A stretch of DNA of 64,000 nt from Pelagomonas calceolata. Its lineage: Eukaryota > Sar > Pelagophyceae > Pelagomonadales > Pelagomonadaceae. The notes beneath the pieces are model-generated. The model saw only the letters and a list, made by a program, of their open reading frames with translations, searched no databases and was not told where the DNA came from. How positions within the stretch are numbered: position 1 is the first letter of the stretch; each line of letters begins with the position of its first letter. The stretch is taken from positions 1,984,001-2,048,000 of the forward strand of contig CAKKNE010000001.1 of NCBI GenBank assembly GCA_918797485.1. Reading direction: 5' to 3'. Made by a program: the position numbers and the translations under genes. This document shows positions 32,671 to 42,039 of this stretch, piece by piece.

Positions 32671-35600
32671 ATGGACCCGCGCGCGCCGGCGAAGACGCCC
32701 CGCGCCCGCGCCGCGCCGCCACCGCCGACGCCGCTCGACGACGAGTTAATACAATGGGACGCGACGCCCCTCGAGGACGACGAATACGCGTCGAACCCCG
32801 CCTCTGATTTAGCGGGATTCGTCCACGCGCTGAGCGGCGACGAGCCCCACCATGATAGAAGGAGCTGCGGCCTCGCGAACATGCTCGGGTCCGAGGCCGA
32901 GACGGCGCCGCCCGACGAGCCGCCGCCGCCTTCCTGGGAAGACGGCCCGCGGCGGCGCGGCGCGTCGCGGCCGCCCCTCGCCGAGAACACGGTGCCGCTG
33001 AAGCGCGGCGCGCCGGCCGTATCTTCTCAAAGCCCGGCGCGCCGGCCGCCTCCCTCGAAAGTATCGCGCGCGTCGGACGCCGCGCTCGACGCGGCCTTCC
33101 TCGAGTTCGATTTGGCTGCGGCGGCGCCTCCATCGAAGCCCCCGCCGCCGCGGCCGCGGCCGCCGGCGCCCGCCGCGAGGCGACCTCCGGTGCCGGTGCC
33201 GGTGCCGCGACCGCCGGCGCCCGTCGCGAGACGTCTGCTGGCGCCCGTCGCGAGGCGACCGCCGGCGCCGCCGCGCCCGCTGCCGCCGCGGCCGCGGCCG
33301 CGCTCGCTCGAGGCGGCCTACGCGGGCGGCTTCCACCCGGGCGCGCAGGGCGAGGCGGCGCCGCGCGCTGTGCCGGCGCGGCCACCGGCGCCGCGGTCAC
33401 AAGGGCCGCGGGGACCGCCGGCGGTGCGAGGCCCGCCAGTGCCGCCAGCAGCGAGGCCGCCACGACCACCTGTGCCGCGAAGCCAGCCAGTGGCGCGAGG
33501 CCCGCCCCGGCCGGCGGCAGTAACCGCGCCGCCGCGGCCACCTGCACCCGCGCGGGACTCGCTCGACGCCGCGTTCCTCGCCTTCGACCTCCCCGCCGCG
33601 GCGCCGGCGCCGCGCGGCCCTCCTGCAACGCGCGGCCCACCGGTGCCGCGAGGCCCGCTGCGCGGCCCGCTGCCTCCGAGGCCGACCGCCGCGCCGCCGC
33701 GACCGCAACCGCAACCGCCACGCCCGGCGACCGGACCACGGACCTCGCTCGACGCGGCGCTCCTCGGCTTCGATTTGGATGGGGCCGTCGCCGAGGCCCG
33801 CGCCGCGGTACAAACGAAGCGGTGCCGGATCGTTAGTGTACAAGGCCGCGGCGACGCCCTCGTCACCGTCGACGGCGCCACGAAGCGCCTGCGATTGACG
33901 GGCGACTGGGCGCGCGCGGAGTTGCGGGCGGGCGCGCGCGGCCATCTGGTCCCTTGGGCGGCCGTCGGCGAGCCTTGTGTTACGCCTCAGACATTGCCGG
34001 ACGAAATCACCATCGACCAGGCGTCTCCTTATTTCTGGGTGGCGTGTCCCGAAATCTTTGTCTCTCCGACGGCGGTCGTCGCGGCGACGGCCTGCGAGAG
34101 AAGAGCGTGGCTCACGTCCACGGGAGGTTCATCGGGAGGCTCTTCCAAGCCTGCCGCCCTAGGCGCCGCGAAGCACGCCTGCTTTGAAAGAGTAGCGCGC
34201 GGTGAAAGGGACGCGGGTGGCATCGTCCGAGACGCGCTGTCGACGAAGGCTTCGGACTTCTTCGCGGCGGGCGTCGATGATAGGGACGCCCGAAAGGAGT
34301 GCGCGGCCTTCGTCCAGGGTGTGTTGCGGGATGAACAGCTCGTCCAGAGGATTAATAATGCAGCCACGGAGCAGCCTTTGTGGTCTTCGGCATTAGGTTT
34401 ATATGGCGTCGCCGACGCGGTCGTCGAGGATGCTGTTACCGGCAAAACACCGCTAGAACTGAAGACAGGAAAAGGCCACGTCGACCACGAGGCCCAGGCG
34501 GCTATATATGTTGCGATGCTACGAGGCCTGGATTCCAATTGGGCGCGCGGGTCCCACGGCAAAGCTGGACTATTAGTAAGGTACGGCGCCAAGGACCCGA
34601 AACCTCTCGTGACGTCGGTCCGATGCTCTCGGAGAGAACTCACGACCTTGTTGGCCGCGCGGAACGTGGTTGCCGCCGCGGTCGAAAGACACAGTGTGAG
34701 CGACGCCGACGATTTGAATGAGACAGCCCCATCAGTATTAGGGGATGGTCGGGGCGCCTGCGCGCGCTGCTACCAGAGCGAGGCCTGTGCGCTGCGGCAC
34801 TTTTGCGTCGAGGGCGGGTCTGCTGACACGTTTCTTGGTGTATCAAGGGACGAACGCGCGTCGAAGGCTGTAGATGCCTGGGCTTTTGTAGAGAAGCTCG
34901 ACGACGCCGCAAAAGACTACTACCGGAGGTGGTCCGCTTTGATCGACGTCGAGGCGGCGTCGGCGCCGCCGGACGGTGCTCGAGCCGTCGTCACGAAGCG
35001 CCCGGAGGAACGCCGGGGCGACGCCTGCGCTGTGCTACAGAAAGTCGGCGAAACATTGAGTGATGATGGTGTCGTGGTGGATTGTTCAGGTGCCTCGCCG
35101 TTTTCCGTCGGCGACTGCGTGCTGCTCAGCGCGGAGGGCGACTTGCCCACGATCCTCGCGCGGGGCGGCGTCGTTTCTGTCCAAGCAGACAAGCTCTCCA
35201 TTATTCTGAGAGGGTCCTCGGCGAAGCCATTGCCGAGTACTTTACGTGTGGACGGCGACGGCGGCGCTACTTCTTCTAGATCCCAAAAAGCCGCTCTGAC
35301 GGAGCTCCTGACGTCGGAAAACGACGTCCGCGACTTAATCATTGCCTTCCGGGAGCCGGTCTTTGATCAGCAACTCGGCCAGAAGTGGCTCGCGCGCGTT
35401 TTTGATGGTCAGGACTGGGCCCCACCTAGGTGGGGCGGACCTGGCACAGCAGCATCATTATTAGCGAGGGACTTTGGACAACTAAACGAGGAGCAGCGCA
35501 CATCAGTCCACCGGGCGCTGAGCGCGAAGGACTACTGCCTCGTGCGAGGGATGCCGGGCGCGGGAAAAACTCAAACCGCGGCGTTTCTCGTGCGAGCGTT

Positions 35601-36684
35601 GATCGCGGGCGGCAGTCGTGTCTTAGTTGCGTCGCATGCGCACGCGGCCGTGGACCATTTGCTGGAGAAGGTACTTGAGTCAGGTGTATCTAGACGATGT
35701 GTCGTGAGGGTCGCGTCGTCGTCGTCCTCTCGTCGAGTGGCATCATCATTGCGAGATCGGGTCGTACATGGAGACACCGTATCACAAATAAGAGCGCAAC
35801 TCGGTGCGGCGCGAGTCGTGGGTGCCACGTGTTTGTGCTGCGCGAGGGACGGCGTGTTACTGGCTGCAGCCCCGTTCGACGTCGTACTGGTCGACGAGGC
35901 GGCGCAGGTGCACCAGCTCCACGCCGTTGCCGCTTGCTTAAGGGCGGCGCGCTTCGTGTTGGTGGGAGACCCCCACCAGCTGGCTCCTGTGGTCCGATCG
36001 GCCTTTGGCCGGGAAAACGGCGCGTCCGAGTCGCTCTTCCAGCGCTTGGCATCAAAGCATCCGGCGGCGGTCGCGACGCTCCGAACGCAATATCGGATGA
36101 ACGCGCCGGTGATGGATTTGTGCAACGTTGTGCTACATGATGGGGATCGACGGAAGTCGTGGGCCACGGCCCAGCAACTCGTTTGTGGGTCCGACGAAGT
36201 CTCCAAGGCGCGGTTAGCTCTTAATGAAAGTAGTGAAGGCGGATGGGTCGCAGACGTGCTCAAGGAGCCCGTGTCGTTCGTTGATGTGCCTCCATCGTCG
36301 ACGCAGTCCGCGCGGAATACAAATGAAGCAACCGTCGTCGCAACATTGGTCGACGCCCTCCACGCCCGCGGCCTCGATCTACGAGAAGTGGCCGTCCTGA
36401 CGCCTTTTAGAGCTCAGCTCCGCGAACTGAAGCGCCTCCTCCCATCAGACGTCGAGCTCTCGACGGTCGACCGCTTCCAGGGCAAGGACGCGGCCTGCGT
36501 GCTCGTCTCGTTCGCGCGCGCGGACGCGTCGTCGGGATTGCTGGCGGACCCGCGGCGGCTGAACGTGGCGCTGTCGCGGGCGCGGCGCATGTTAATTCTC
36601 GTCGGCGCGCAGGAGGCGCTAGCTTCGGCGTCGCCGCTCTTCGCGCGGTTGGTGGGGGCGGTGCCGGTCGTCGTGGCGTCCTAG
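32671..36684 (+). CDS. DNA2: DNA2-type nuclease-helicase
   Basis: 1337 aa, ATG 32671. Residues 1-380 are Pro/Arg/Ala-rich with three copies of an acidic helix (LDAAFL-FDL; about 138, 297 and 358). The nuclease part shows a first Fe-S Cys in TACERRAWL (about 473), LGAAKHACFERV, GLYGVADAVV, PLELKTGK (about 593, the PD-(D/E)XK Glu and Lys) and the Cys cluster CARCYQSEACALRHFC (about 697-712). The SF1 helicase follows: GMPGAGKT (about 959), VVLVDEAAQV, LVGDPHQLAPVV, LRTQYRMN, VDRFQGKDAACVLVSF and LNVALSRARRMLILVG. DNA2 cuts 5' flaps and resects DNA ends with a RecQ helicase and RPA. Length and order fit the family; the Pro-rich front is unusually long. Confidence 0.93.
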   Translation: MDPRAPAKTPRARAAPPPPTPLDDELIQWDATPLEDDEYASNPASDLAGFVHALSGDEPHHDRRSCGLANMLGSEAETAPPDEPPPPSWEDGPRRRGASRPPLAENTVPLKRGAPAVSSQSPARRPPPSKVSRASDAALDAAFLEFDLAAAAPPSKPPPPRPRPPAPAARRPPVPVPVPRPPAPVARRLLAPVARRPPAPPRPLPPRPRPRSLEAAYAGGFHPGAQGEAAPRAVPARPPAPRSQGPRGPPAVRGPPVPPAARPPRPPVPRSQPVARGPPRPAAVTAPPRPPAPARDSLDAAFLAFDLPAAAPAPRGPPATRGPPVPRGPLRGPLPPRPTAAPPRPQPQPPRPATGPRTSLDAALLGFDLDGAVAEARAAVQTKRCRIVSVQGRGDALVTVDGATKRLRLTGDWARAELRAGARGHLVPWAAVGEPCVTPQTLPDEITIDQASPYFWVACPEIFVSPTAVVAATACERRAWLTSTGGSSGGSSKPAALGAAKHACFERVARGERDAGGIVRDALSTKASDFFAAGVDDRDARKECAAFVQGVLRDEQLVQRINNAATEQPLWSSALGLYGVADAVVEDAVTGKTPLELKTGKGHVDHEAQAAIYVAMLRGLDSNWARGSHGKAGLLVRYGAKDPKPLVTSVRCSRRELTTLLAARNVVAAAVERHSVSDADDLNETAPSVLGDGRGACARCYQSEACALRHFCVEGGSADTFLGVSRDERASKAVDAWAFVEKLDDAAKDYYRRWSALIDVEAASAPPDGARAVVTKRPEERRGDACAVLQKVGETLSDDGVVVDCSGASPFSVGDCVLLSAEGDLPTILARGGVVSVQADKLSIILRGSSAKPLPSTLRVDGDGGATSSRSQKAALTELLTSENDVRDLIIAFREPVFDQQLGQKWLARVFDGQDWAPPRWGGPGTAASLLARDFGQLNEEQRTSVHRALSAKDYCLVRGMPGAGKTQTAAFLVRALIAGGSRVLVASHAHAAVDHLLEKVLESGVSRRCVVRVASSSSSRRVASSLRDRVVHGDTVSQIRAQLGAARVVGATCLCCARDGVLLAAAPFDVVLVDEAAQVHQLHAVAACLRAARFVLVGDPHQLAPVVRSAFGRENGASESLFQRLASKHPAAVATLRTQYRMNAPVMDLCNVVLHDGDRRKSWATAQQLVCGSDEVSKARLALNESSEGGWVADVLKEPVSFVDVPPSSTQSARNTNEATVVATLVDALHARGLDLREVAVLTPFRAQLRELKRLLPSDVELSTVDRFQGKDAACVLVSFARADASSGLLADPRRLNVALSRARRMLILVGAQEALASASPLFARLVGAVPVVVAS

Positions 36685-36737
36685 TGTCGTTGTTTAAGAT
36701 CCAAGAGTCGTTTACAAGGAGTGATCCCCGCGCGTGA

Positions 36738-36759
36738 GCTAGCGGCCTAAGACACTAGC
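36738..36759. repeat. Hairpin motif copy
   Basis: GCTAGCGGC, loop CTAA, arm GACACTAGC followed by AAGCAAG. 95 bp upstream of the ATG at 36854. Confidence 0.75.
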
Positions 36760-36853
36760 AAGCAAGCAGAGGCAAGGCGGGCGCCCATCTCGTCAGTGCA
36801 GGCTTCAAAAGCCAAGTCCGCGGGCCCAGGCCTTCGTCATCAAGGCCTCCTTC

Positions 36854-37333
36854 ATGTGGCGAGAGATGCGATCCGGGCGACGCGATGCCGCACCGGTAGC
36901 CTGGATTGTGTTGTTGGTGTCCTGGTTGCATTGCGCTGCACTACGACCAGCACTGCGACCAACAAGAACCGCGTTGCACGCGAGACGCCCGAAAACTGCA
37001 GACGAGTGGCGCGAGTGGCGACGGAAGGAAAGCGTTAGCGCGCGCAAGCCGGCCGACGACGAGCTCGCGCGGCGCGCGCAGCGCTGGGCAGAAGCGGTCG
37101 GTGCGGACGCCTCGACGCTCGACGGGCTGCCGGAAGCGCGACGACGCGAGTTCCTCGACGAGTTCGAGCGCGACCTTCCCAAGAACGACCCCGCGCCGCG
37201 GAACGCCCCCGTGGAAGATGCATCAGAAATCAACGTCGACTGGGAGCGGCGCGTCCAGTTCGACGCGCTGCGCGACGGCAACGCGCTGAGGCAGAACGAC
37301 GTGTTGAACAAAGCGATCCGATCAGATAAATAA
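36854..37333 (+). CDS. Small protein with signal peptide, probably plastid or secreted
   Basis: 159 aa, ATG 36854. Residues 13-29 are hydrophobic (APVAWIVLLVSWLHCAA), followed by a basic LRPALRPTRTALHARRP stretch typical of a transit peptide. The rest is charged and helical (ADEWREWRRKE, LPEARRREFLDEFERDLPKND, VDWERRVQFDALRDG). I do not recognise the family. Its stop codon lies 3 bp from the end of the convergent DNAAF5-like gene. Confidence 0.6.
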   Translation: MWREMRSGRRDAAPVAWIVLLVSWLHCAALRPALRPTRTALHARRPKTADEWREWRRKESVSARKPADDELARRAQRWAEAVGADASTLDGLPEARRREFLDEFERDLPKNDPAPRNAPVEDASEINVDWERRVQFDALRDGNALRQNDVLNKAIRSDK

Positions 37334-37336
37334 TGT

Positions 37337-40300
37337 CTACTTGTTAAACCCCTGGATCATCTCCGCGTGGTCCTCGAGCGAGCACGTCACGTTCGTCCGC
37401 GGCCGCGTGTGGATCGCCTCCAGGAACGCGGCCGGGTCCAGCGCCGCCGCGGACCGCAGCGCGCCGTCGAGGCGCGCCTGGGCGTCGTCGACGTACGTCT
37501 CCGACGCGGCGTAGTCCGTCGGTAAATGTGAGGCGGCCTTCGCCACAAAATCCAGCAGCGACAGCCGCTCCGATGAATCGTCGACGGCGTCGGGCGCCAT
37601 TCTCAAAGAAGGCAGCACGCTATTCAGCAGATCCGCCCCTTGCTTGCGCAGGGCCTCGTCGTCGCGCAAAAATAATCGATCGAAGGCGTTCAGCGCGAGG
37701 CGCGCCGCGGAATGTACAGATTCGTGGACGTCATCTCCCCTATCCTGCAATTTCGTCGGCCTGCGACTCGAGCCGCCCGACGCGCAGGTTTGGAGGATAT
37801 GGGATGCGGCCTTGGCCCCACCCAGGAAGCGGGCCTTGTCGCGGCCGTCCTGGGGCGCGCCTCGTAGACACGGCTCGACGAGGGCCCCCACCAAACCCTT
37901 CGCGAGCGGTTCCAAGGTCGCTTTATCCAAGTGCTCGACCAATGAAGTAGCGAGGTCGCAGCGCGCGTCCCTGGACGGATCCGTGGAGAACATGGCGTCC
38001 GGTGCGAGCACAATGTCGGCGACGGCCGCGATGGAAGCTTCCCGACTCGCTTCCGAGGCGCACGGGATCAATGAATGGGCCAGGCTCGCCACGACGTTTG
38101 ACGCGTCGTCCTTCGCGGGGTCCTCGTCCTCGCTCGTCAGGAAGCGTTGTATGGATTTCTGGCAGACTTGCGCGCCTATTACCAACAGATGGGGCGATTG
38201 CGAGACGGCGCAGGCCTCCCTCAAAGCAGTAGATTGCCACGTCGCCGCATCTTCAAAGGCTTCATCATTTGCATCGAAGAGCACGTCGAGCCGCCGGGTG
38301 ATGGCTTGCGACGCGTCTTCGTCGCCGCCCGCTTTTGATACGTCTAGTAACGCATTATCTGCCAGTGTCGTGGACGCGCCGCCGCCGCGCCACGCGAGGA
38401 TAGCCCTCAAAAGACTTAACAACGCCGCCTCGAGGGACTCCAATCGGCCGGTAGCGACGAACGCCGCGGCCAGCGCGTCCTTCGACGACGCCACCACATG
38501 AGCTAGTGAAGCACAAGCAGATAACGCAGAGTCGCGTAGGTGGGGCGACGTCGTCCCCACCAAGTTTGGATCCGTGAGCACTTCGGATAAAGGTGCAAAG
38601 TGCGGTAATATACTCGAGGCCTTGGCGCCCCGAATCATCGCTCCTAGTAAATCGGTCACGTCTGCCCGTTGGTCCGCATCGATGCCGCCCGGGAGGACTT
38701 CCAAGTCACCTGACACTCGAGGTGCTAGAAAAGGGACAAATGAATCAGGAACCACGTATCTCCCCAGCACCCGAGCACACTCGAGAACGGATTGACGATG
38801 CTCCCCACCGTATTTTTCATTTCTTCCTCGTTTCAGGGCCTTACAAAGAGCAATCACGATCTTCGACAGCCTCTCGGTCACATGATCCTCGTGGTACACG
38901 AACAGCGTCTGGAGGAGCGTCGCCGACGACACGCGGGCGTACTCCGTCCAGGATGATAATTCGTCCATGACCGGCTGGATGCATCGTTGCGCGAAGGCGC
39001 GCACGATGACTCTAGCTTCGAGAGGTGGCCTCTCCGTATGCGGCCAGGGTAAGCCTTCTGGTGAATGGTTACATCGGGGGTCCCCATCCACACCATATTG
39101 GATCTTCTCGAGCAACTTATCTTCTTGTCTTTCACCCATCATCTCCCTCCCAGCGGCCCTTAAAGCTTCCGCGGCGCAGTCCCTACATTGTTCATCTTGG
39201 TCGATGCGGAAATTGAGCACATACGCAAGTAAACGAGGCTGGTGGTCCCTCCTATCGGCAATACCGACGAACCACTCGGCGAACATCTGCATGGTTGCTA
39301 GTCTTACGGAGGCGTTCGCGTCTCTTGTGAGCTCGGCGACGTAGTTGTATCTGGTTTCAGGGCCGTAAAACGCATGGGTCGGAATCACGTTGTCCTCCCT
39401 GAAACCTACCAAGTCCTTGATGGCGTCGGAGCCCGCGCCTCGCCATTTCCCTACGTTCCTAACCGCTACTGATCGTCTGATGGCATCCACAGTAGCCTTT
39501 CGCACTTTCGCGTGGCGATGCCTTAGATTAGGCAAACAGCACCTAGCTAAAGCACAGGCGTAGGGTATCAGTGCCTCCTGCAAGTCGTCCACACTACAAA
39601 CCGCTGAGATACCTTCGGCAGCTCGTTTCGCTACGAGTCCAAACGTATCTCGGGCAAAGCCGGCAAAAAGTAACATGGCCTCATGCAAATACGCTCCGAT
39701 GATGTTCGCCGGCCGGTTCGTCGTCACGACAATAAGTAATTCACATAATTGTAATCGTAATTCTTCCGCAGGTTCGCCACTGTTGACTAATCTTGTCCTT
39801 GCGAACGCTTCCTGTAGGTCCGGCCGCGCCGTGGCCTTACCCCGCTTGAACTCGTCGTAGCCTTGTAAGTCAAACACAAAGACGGAATTCTCGACGTCCA
39901 ATCCAGAGGCCGGCGAACCTCTATGATGCAGCACAGGGAACAGGTACGGCAGATGCGGCTGCAAGTCCTTGACACGTTTACAGAGCTCCGCCATGAGCCT
40001 AATAGCCTTCTCCCGTAATTTCTCGACAGGGTCCTCGAAGCGCCTCAACAGGGGCTGGCAGAGCGAGTGTAATAGCTCCGCGACCGTCGCGTCCGGCAGG
40101 TTTTGAGTTAAGGCTTTTGATAGGGTGTCGAGGCCCTCTGACCTGACTTTGCTGTCCTCGGCAGCCGTCTGCTGCACGGCCCGTGCCAACCGTCGCAGCA
40201 ACGCCACGGCGGTCTCGGGCGGCGCCGGCGGCTTCGTTTCCTCCTGCTTCTTCTCTGCGACGACAGGTGCGGGCGGCTCCCACCTTTTGGGAGGGCGCTT

Positions 40301-40408
40301 CTTCTTGGCCTTTTTCGCGACGGCGTTCTTCTTGAGGATGCGGTCCCAGGCTTTGTCCCGCGCGCCACTCTCGCCGGCCTGGAGCTCTGCCCAGGCCGCA
40401 TCAGCCAT
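37337..40408 (-). CDS. DNAAF5: HEAT-repeat dynein assembly factor, DNAAF5/HEATR2-like
   Basis: 1023 aa from ATG 40408; the frame extends to 40699 but that part is Arg/Ser-rich. A Lys-rich N-terminus is followed by HEAT-type helix pairs throughout. Family-like stretches include the first arrays (LLRRLARAVQQTAAEDSKVRSEGL, LLHSLCQPLLRRFEDPVEKLREKA), TRYNYVAELTRDANASVRLA, and IQPVMDELSSWTEYARVSSATLLQTLFVYHEDHVTERL, which matches the D-L-DW---R-S---LL--LL-HAE pattern of DNAAF5. That protein preassembles axonemal dynein arms in the cytoplasm. Its presence suggests the organism makes a motile flagellum. If not DNAAF5, it is another HEAT scaffold. Confidence 0.75.
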   Translation of the reverse strand: MADAAWAELQAGESGARDKAWDRILKKNAVAKKAKKKRPPKRWEPPAPVVAEKKQEETKPPAPPETAVALLRRLARAVQQTAAEDSKVRSEGLDTLSKALTQNLPDATVAELLHSLCQPLLRRFEDPVEKLREKAIRLMAELCKRVKDLQPHLPYLFPVLHHRGSPASGLDVENSVFVFDLQGYDEFKRGKATARPDLQEAFARTRLVNSGEPAEELRLQLCELLIVVTTNRPANIIGAYLHEAMLLFAGFARDTFGLVAKRAAEGISAVCSVDDLQEALIPYACALARCCLPNLRHRHAKVRKATVDAIRRSVAVRNVGKWRGAGSDAIKDLVGFREDNVIPTHAFYGPETRYNYVAELTRDANASVRLATMQMFAEWFVGIADRRDHQPRLLAYVLNFRIDQDEQCRDCAAEALRAAGREMMGERQEDKLLEKIQYGVDGDPRCNHSPEGLPWPHTERPPLEARVIVRAFAQRCIQPVMDELSSWTEYARVSSATLLQTLFVYHEDHVTERLSKIVIALCKALKRGRNEKYGGEHRQSVLECARVLGRYVVPDSFVPFLAPRVSGDLEVLPGGIDADQRADVTDLLGAMIRGAKASSILPHFAPLSEVLTDPNLVGTTSPHLRDSALSACASLAHVVASSKDALAAAFVATGRLESLEAALLSLLRAILAWRGGGASTTLADNALLDVSKAGGDEDASQAITRRLDVLFDANDEAFEDAATWQSTALREACAVSQSPHLLVIGAQVCQKSIQRFLTSEDEDPAKDDASNVVASLAHSLIPCASEASREASIAAVADIVLAPDAMFSTDPSRDARCDLATSLVEHLDKATLEPLAKGLVGALVEPCLRGAPQDGRDKARFLGGAKAASHILQTCASGGSSRRPTKLQDRGDDVHESVHSAARLALNAFDRLFLRDDEALRKQGADLLNSVLPSLRMAPDAVDDSSERLSLLDFVAKAASHLPTDYAASETYVDDAQARLDGALRSAAALDPAAFLEAIHTRPRTNVTCSLEDHAEMIQGFNK

Positions 40409-40795
40409 TTTTTTTGGTGGGCAGCCTCTGTACGCGTCGATACTCGTCGAGTGCGTCTGCGCGCTCGTTGCTGAACGTCGTGCGCGTGCTGATCGGCCAC
40501 CGGTCGCTCCTGAAGGACGACGGTGCGCGCGTGGGCAGCCCCTGCAGGCTTCGATCTCGAAAGCGCTGCGGCGCGGCGCTGTCGGAGTCTGGGGACGGAG
40601 GGCTCGCAATTCGTTCCGGGGGGAGTGGTGGCAAAGGTACCTGGACGATTCCAAAAAAGCTAGTGCCTCTTGCCAGCGTGCTGCTCGAGTTTGTCGCACG
40701 CGAACTCCGAGCTGAGCGCATTCTGGAATCGCATAGATTGGGAGAAGAAGCTACCCCACCACACCTTCGTGTCTGCCGAATCTCCATCCTGTGCA
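40409..40795. other. Divergent intergenic region, DNAAF5-like gene and small membrane protein
   Basis: 387 bp. It is open in several frames, but the translations are Arg/Ser-rich. I see no motif copy or TATA-like box. Confidence 0.45.
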
Positions 40796-41080
40796 ATGCG
40801 GATAGCCCTCTATTTGCTAGCGGCGCAGGCGTGGGCGTCGGAGGTCTGCGTTTCTAAGAAAGGAGAACTCCTCACGACAGACTATGTCGTGCAGCCAGTC
40901 GCATCGGCGGACAAGGCCCAGCGGTGCTACACGATCACGCAGCCCAGTATGCAGGAACTTCTGCAGGACGAGGCCTTCTGGACGCGTGAACACCTGGAAG
41001 CATGGGCGCGGAGCCGGCCCTGGTACGTGTACCTGTTGACGGCCTGGGTGCTGTCCGCGGTGACGACCTTGCTCAAATGA
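40796..41080 (+). CDS. Small single-pass membrane protein with signal peptide
   Basis: 94 aa from ATG 40796. Residues 1-15 form a signal peptide (MRIALYLLAAQAWAS). A short segment with two Cys (EVCVSKKG, AQRCYTITQPS) follows, then an amphipathic helix, and a C-terminal TM helix (YVYLLTAWVLSAVTTLL, about 76-92). Probably an ER or plastid-envelope protein; family unknown. Its TGA stop overlaps the start codon of the next gene (ATGA). Confidence 0.6.
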   Translation: MRIALYLLAAQAWASEVCVSKKGELLTTDYVVQPVASADKAQRCYTITQPSMQELLQDEAFWTREHLEAWARSRPWYVYLLTAWVLSAVTTLLK

Positions 41081-41802
41081 GCCAGCTTTGCCAACGGACG
41101 GAGGATGCGCTAAGCAGGGACGGCGTCGCCGTCACGCGTGCCGTCTACCCCGAGGCGGCCGGCGAGGCCTGCGCGGCGTGTCTCGCGGCTGGCCTCGACG
41201 GCCTGGAGCGCATGCTCGCGCTGCCTCAAACGATGGCCGAGCGCATGCGGGGAGCCTCGTTGCGGCACTTTGTGCCCGTTTGGCCGGCGTCCGCAGAGCC
41301 GTGCTTCGCCGCGGCGCTCCGCGCGGCCTTGGCCGGCGAGGCCGGCGCCATCCTGGTGGAAGCGCTCGGCCGGGATGCGGAGCTGCGCGAGGTTCAGCTA
41401 ATTGTGAGCGAGCCGGGCGCGGCCGCGCAAGACGTGCACAGCGACAGCAATTGGAGCGCCGATGCACCGCGACTCGTCACCATGTTCGTCGCGCTCCACG
41501 ACCTCCTGGACGAGCGCATGGGCCCGACGTTTTTTTGGCCGAACACGCACTTGCCCCGTTGCTTTCCAGGCGGGGTCTGGCTCGCGCCGACGGCGTCGCT
41601 GGCCGCGGAGCGGAGATCCGTCTGGTACGCGCAGCGTGCGGGCGACGCGGTGCTCATGGACGCTTGCGCGTGGCACTGCGGCGGCGCCAACACGTCGGGG
41701 ACCCGACGGACGCTGCTCGCTGCGTCGTTTGTCGCCCCGGACCGCGACGCCGCTGCGGAACGCGTGCCTCGACTCGGCGACTTTTTCGAAATAACGCAAT
41801 AA
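41077..41802 (+). CDS. PhyH-like Fe(II)/2-oxoglutarate dioxygenase
   Basis: 241 aa from the ATG at 41077, which overlaps the upstream stop by four bases. The iron ligands are visible as HSDSNW (His-x-Asp, about 126-128) and the distal His in DACAWHCGGANTSGTRRTLL, where the Arg is placed to hold 2-oxoglutarate. Other phytanoyl-CoA dioxygenase-like parts are LVTMFVALHDLLDERMGPTFFWPNTH and AGDAVLMDAC. The substrate is unknown. The short N-terminus (RDGVAVTRAVYPE) is the usual start of this fold. Placement directly after a membrane protein hints at joint expression; this is inference. Confidence 0.82.
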   Translation: MSQLCQRTEDALSRDGVAVTRAVYPEAAGEACAACLAAGLDGLERMLALPQTMAERMRGASLRHFVPVWPASAEPCFAAALRAALAGEAGAILVEALGRDAELREVQLIVSEPGAAAQDVHSDSNWSADAPRLVTMFVALHDLLDERMGPTFFWPNTHLPRCFPGGVWLAPTASLAAERRSVWYAQRAGDAVLMDACAWHCGGANTSGTRRTLLAASFVAPDRDAAAERVPRLGDFFEITQ

Positions 41803-41841
41803 CGTAACGTAAACGAAAAGCACAGGCACAAACTGAAATTG

Positions 41842-41864
41842 GCTAGTGATAGTGAGACACTAGC
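41842..41864. repeat. Hairpin motif copy, diverged
   Basis: GCTAGTGATAGTGAGACACTAGC. Both arms here read like the GTGT side, so the usual asymmetry is lost. 176 bp upstream of the ATG at 42040. Confidence 0.5.
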
Positions 41865-42039
41865 CTGAGGTCAAGGGCTTGTGCGGCTGCTCTGCGCTCC
41901 GCGCTGCTGTCGACACAGAGGCACAAGCGTCCAGCGGTTTTGAAGCCAATTCCAGCCTCTACAAGCCCACGTGACTATCATCGCTTCACGCAAGCTCTGC
42001 TGCACAAAAAAGCTCCTGCCCTGCGATTCACTCTTTGAC

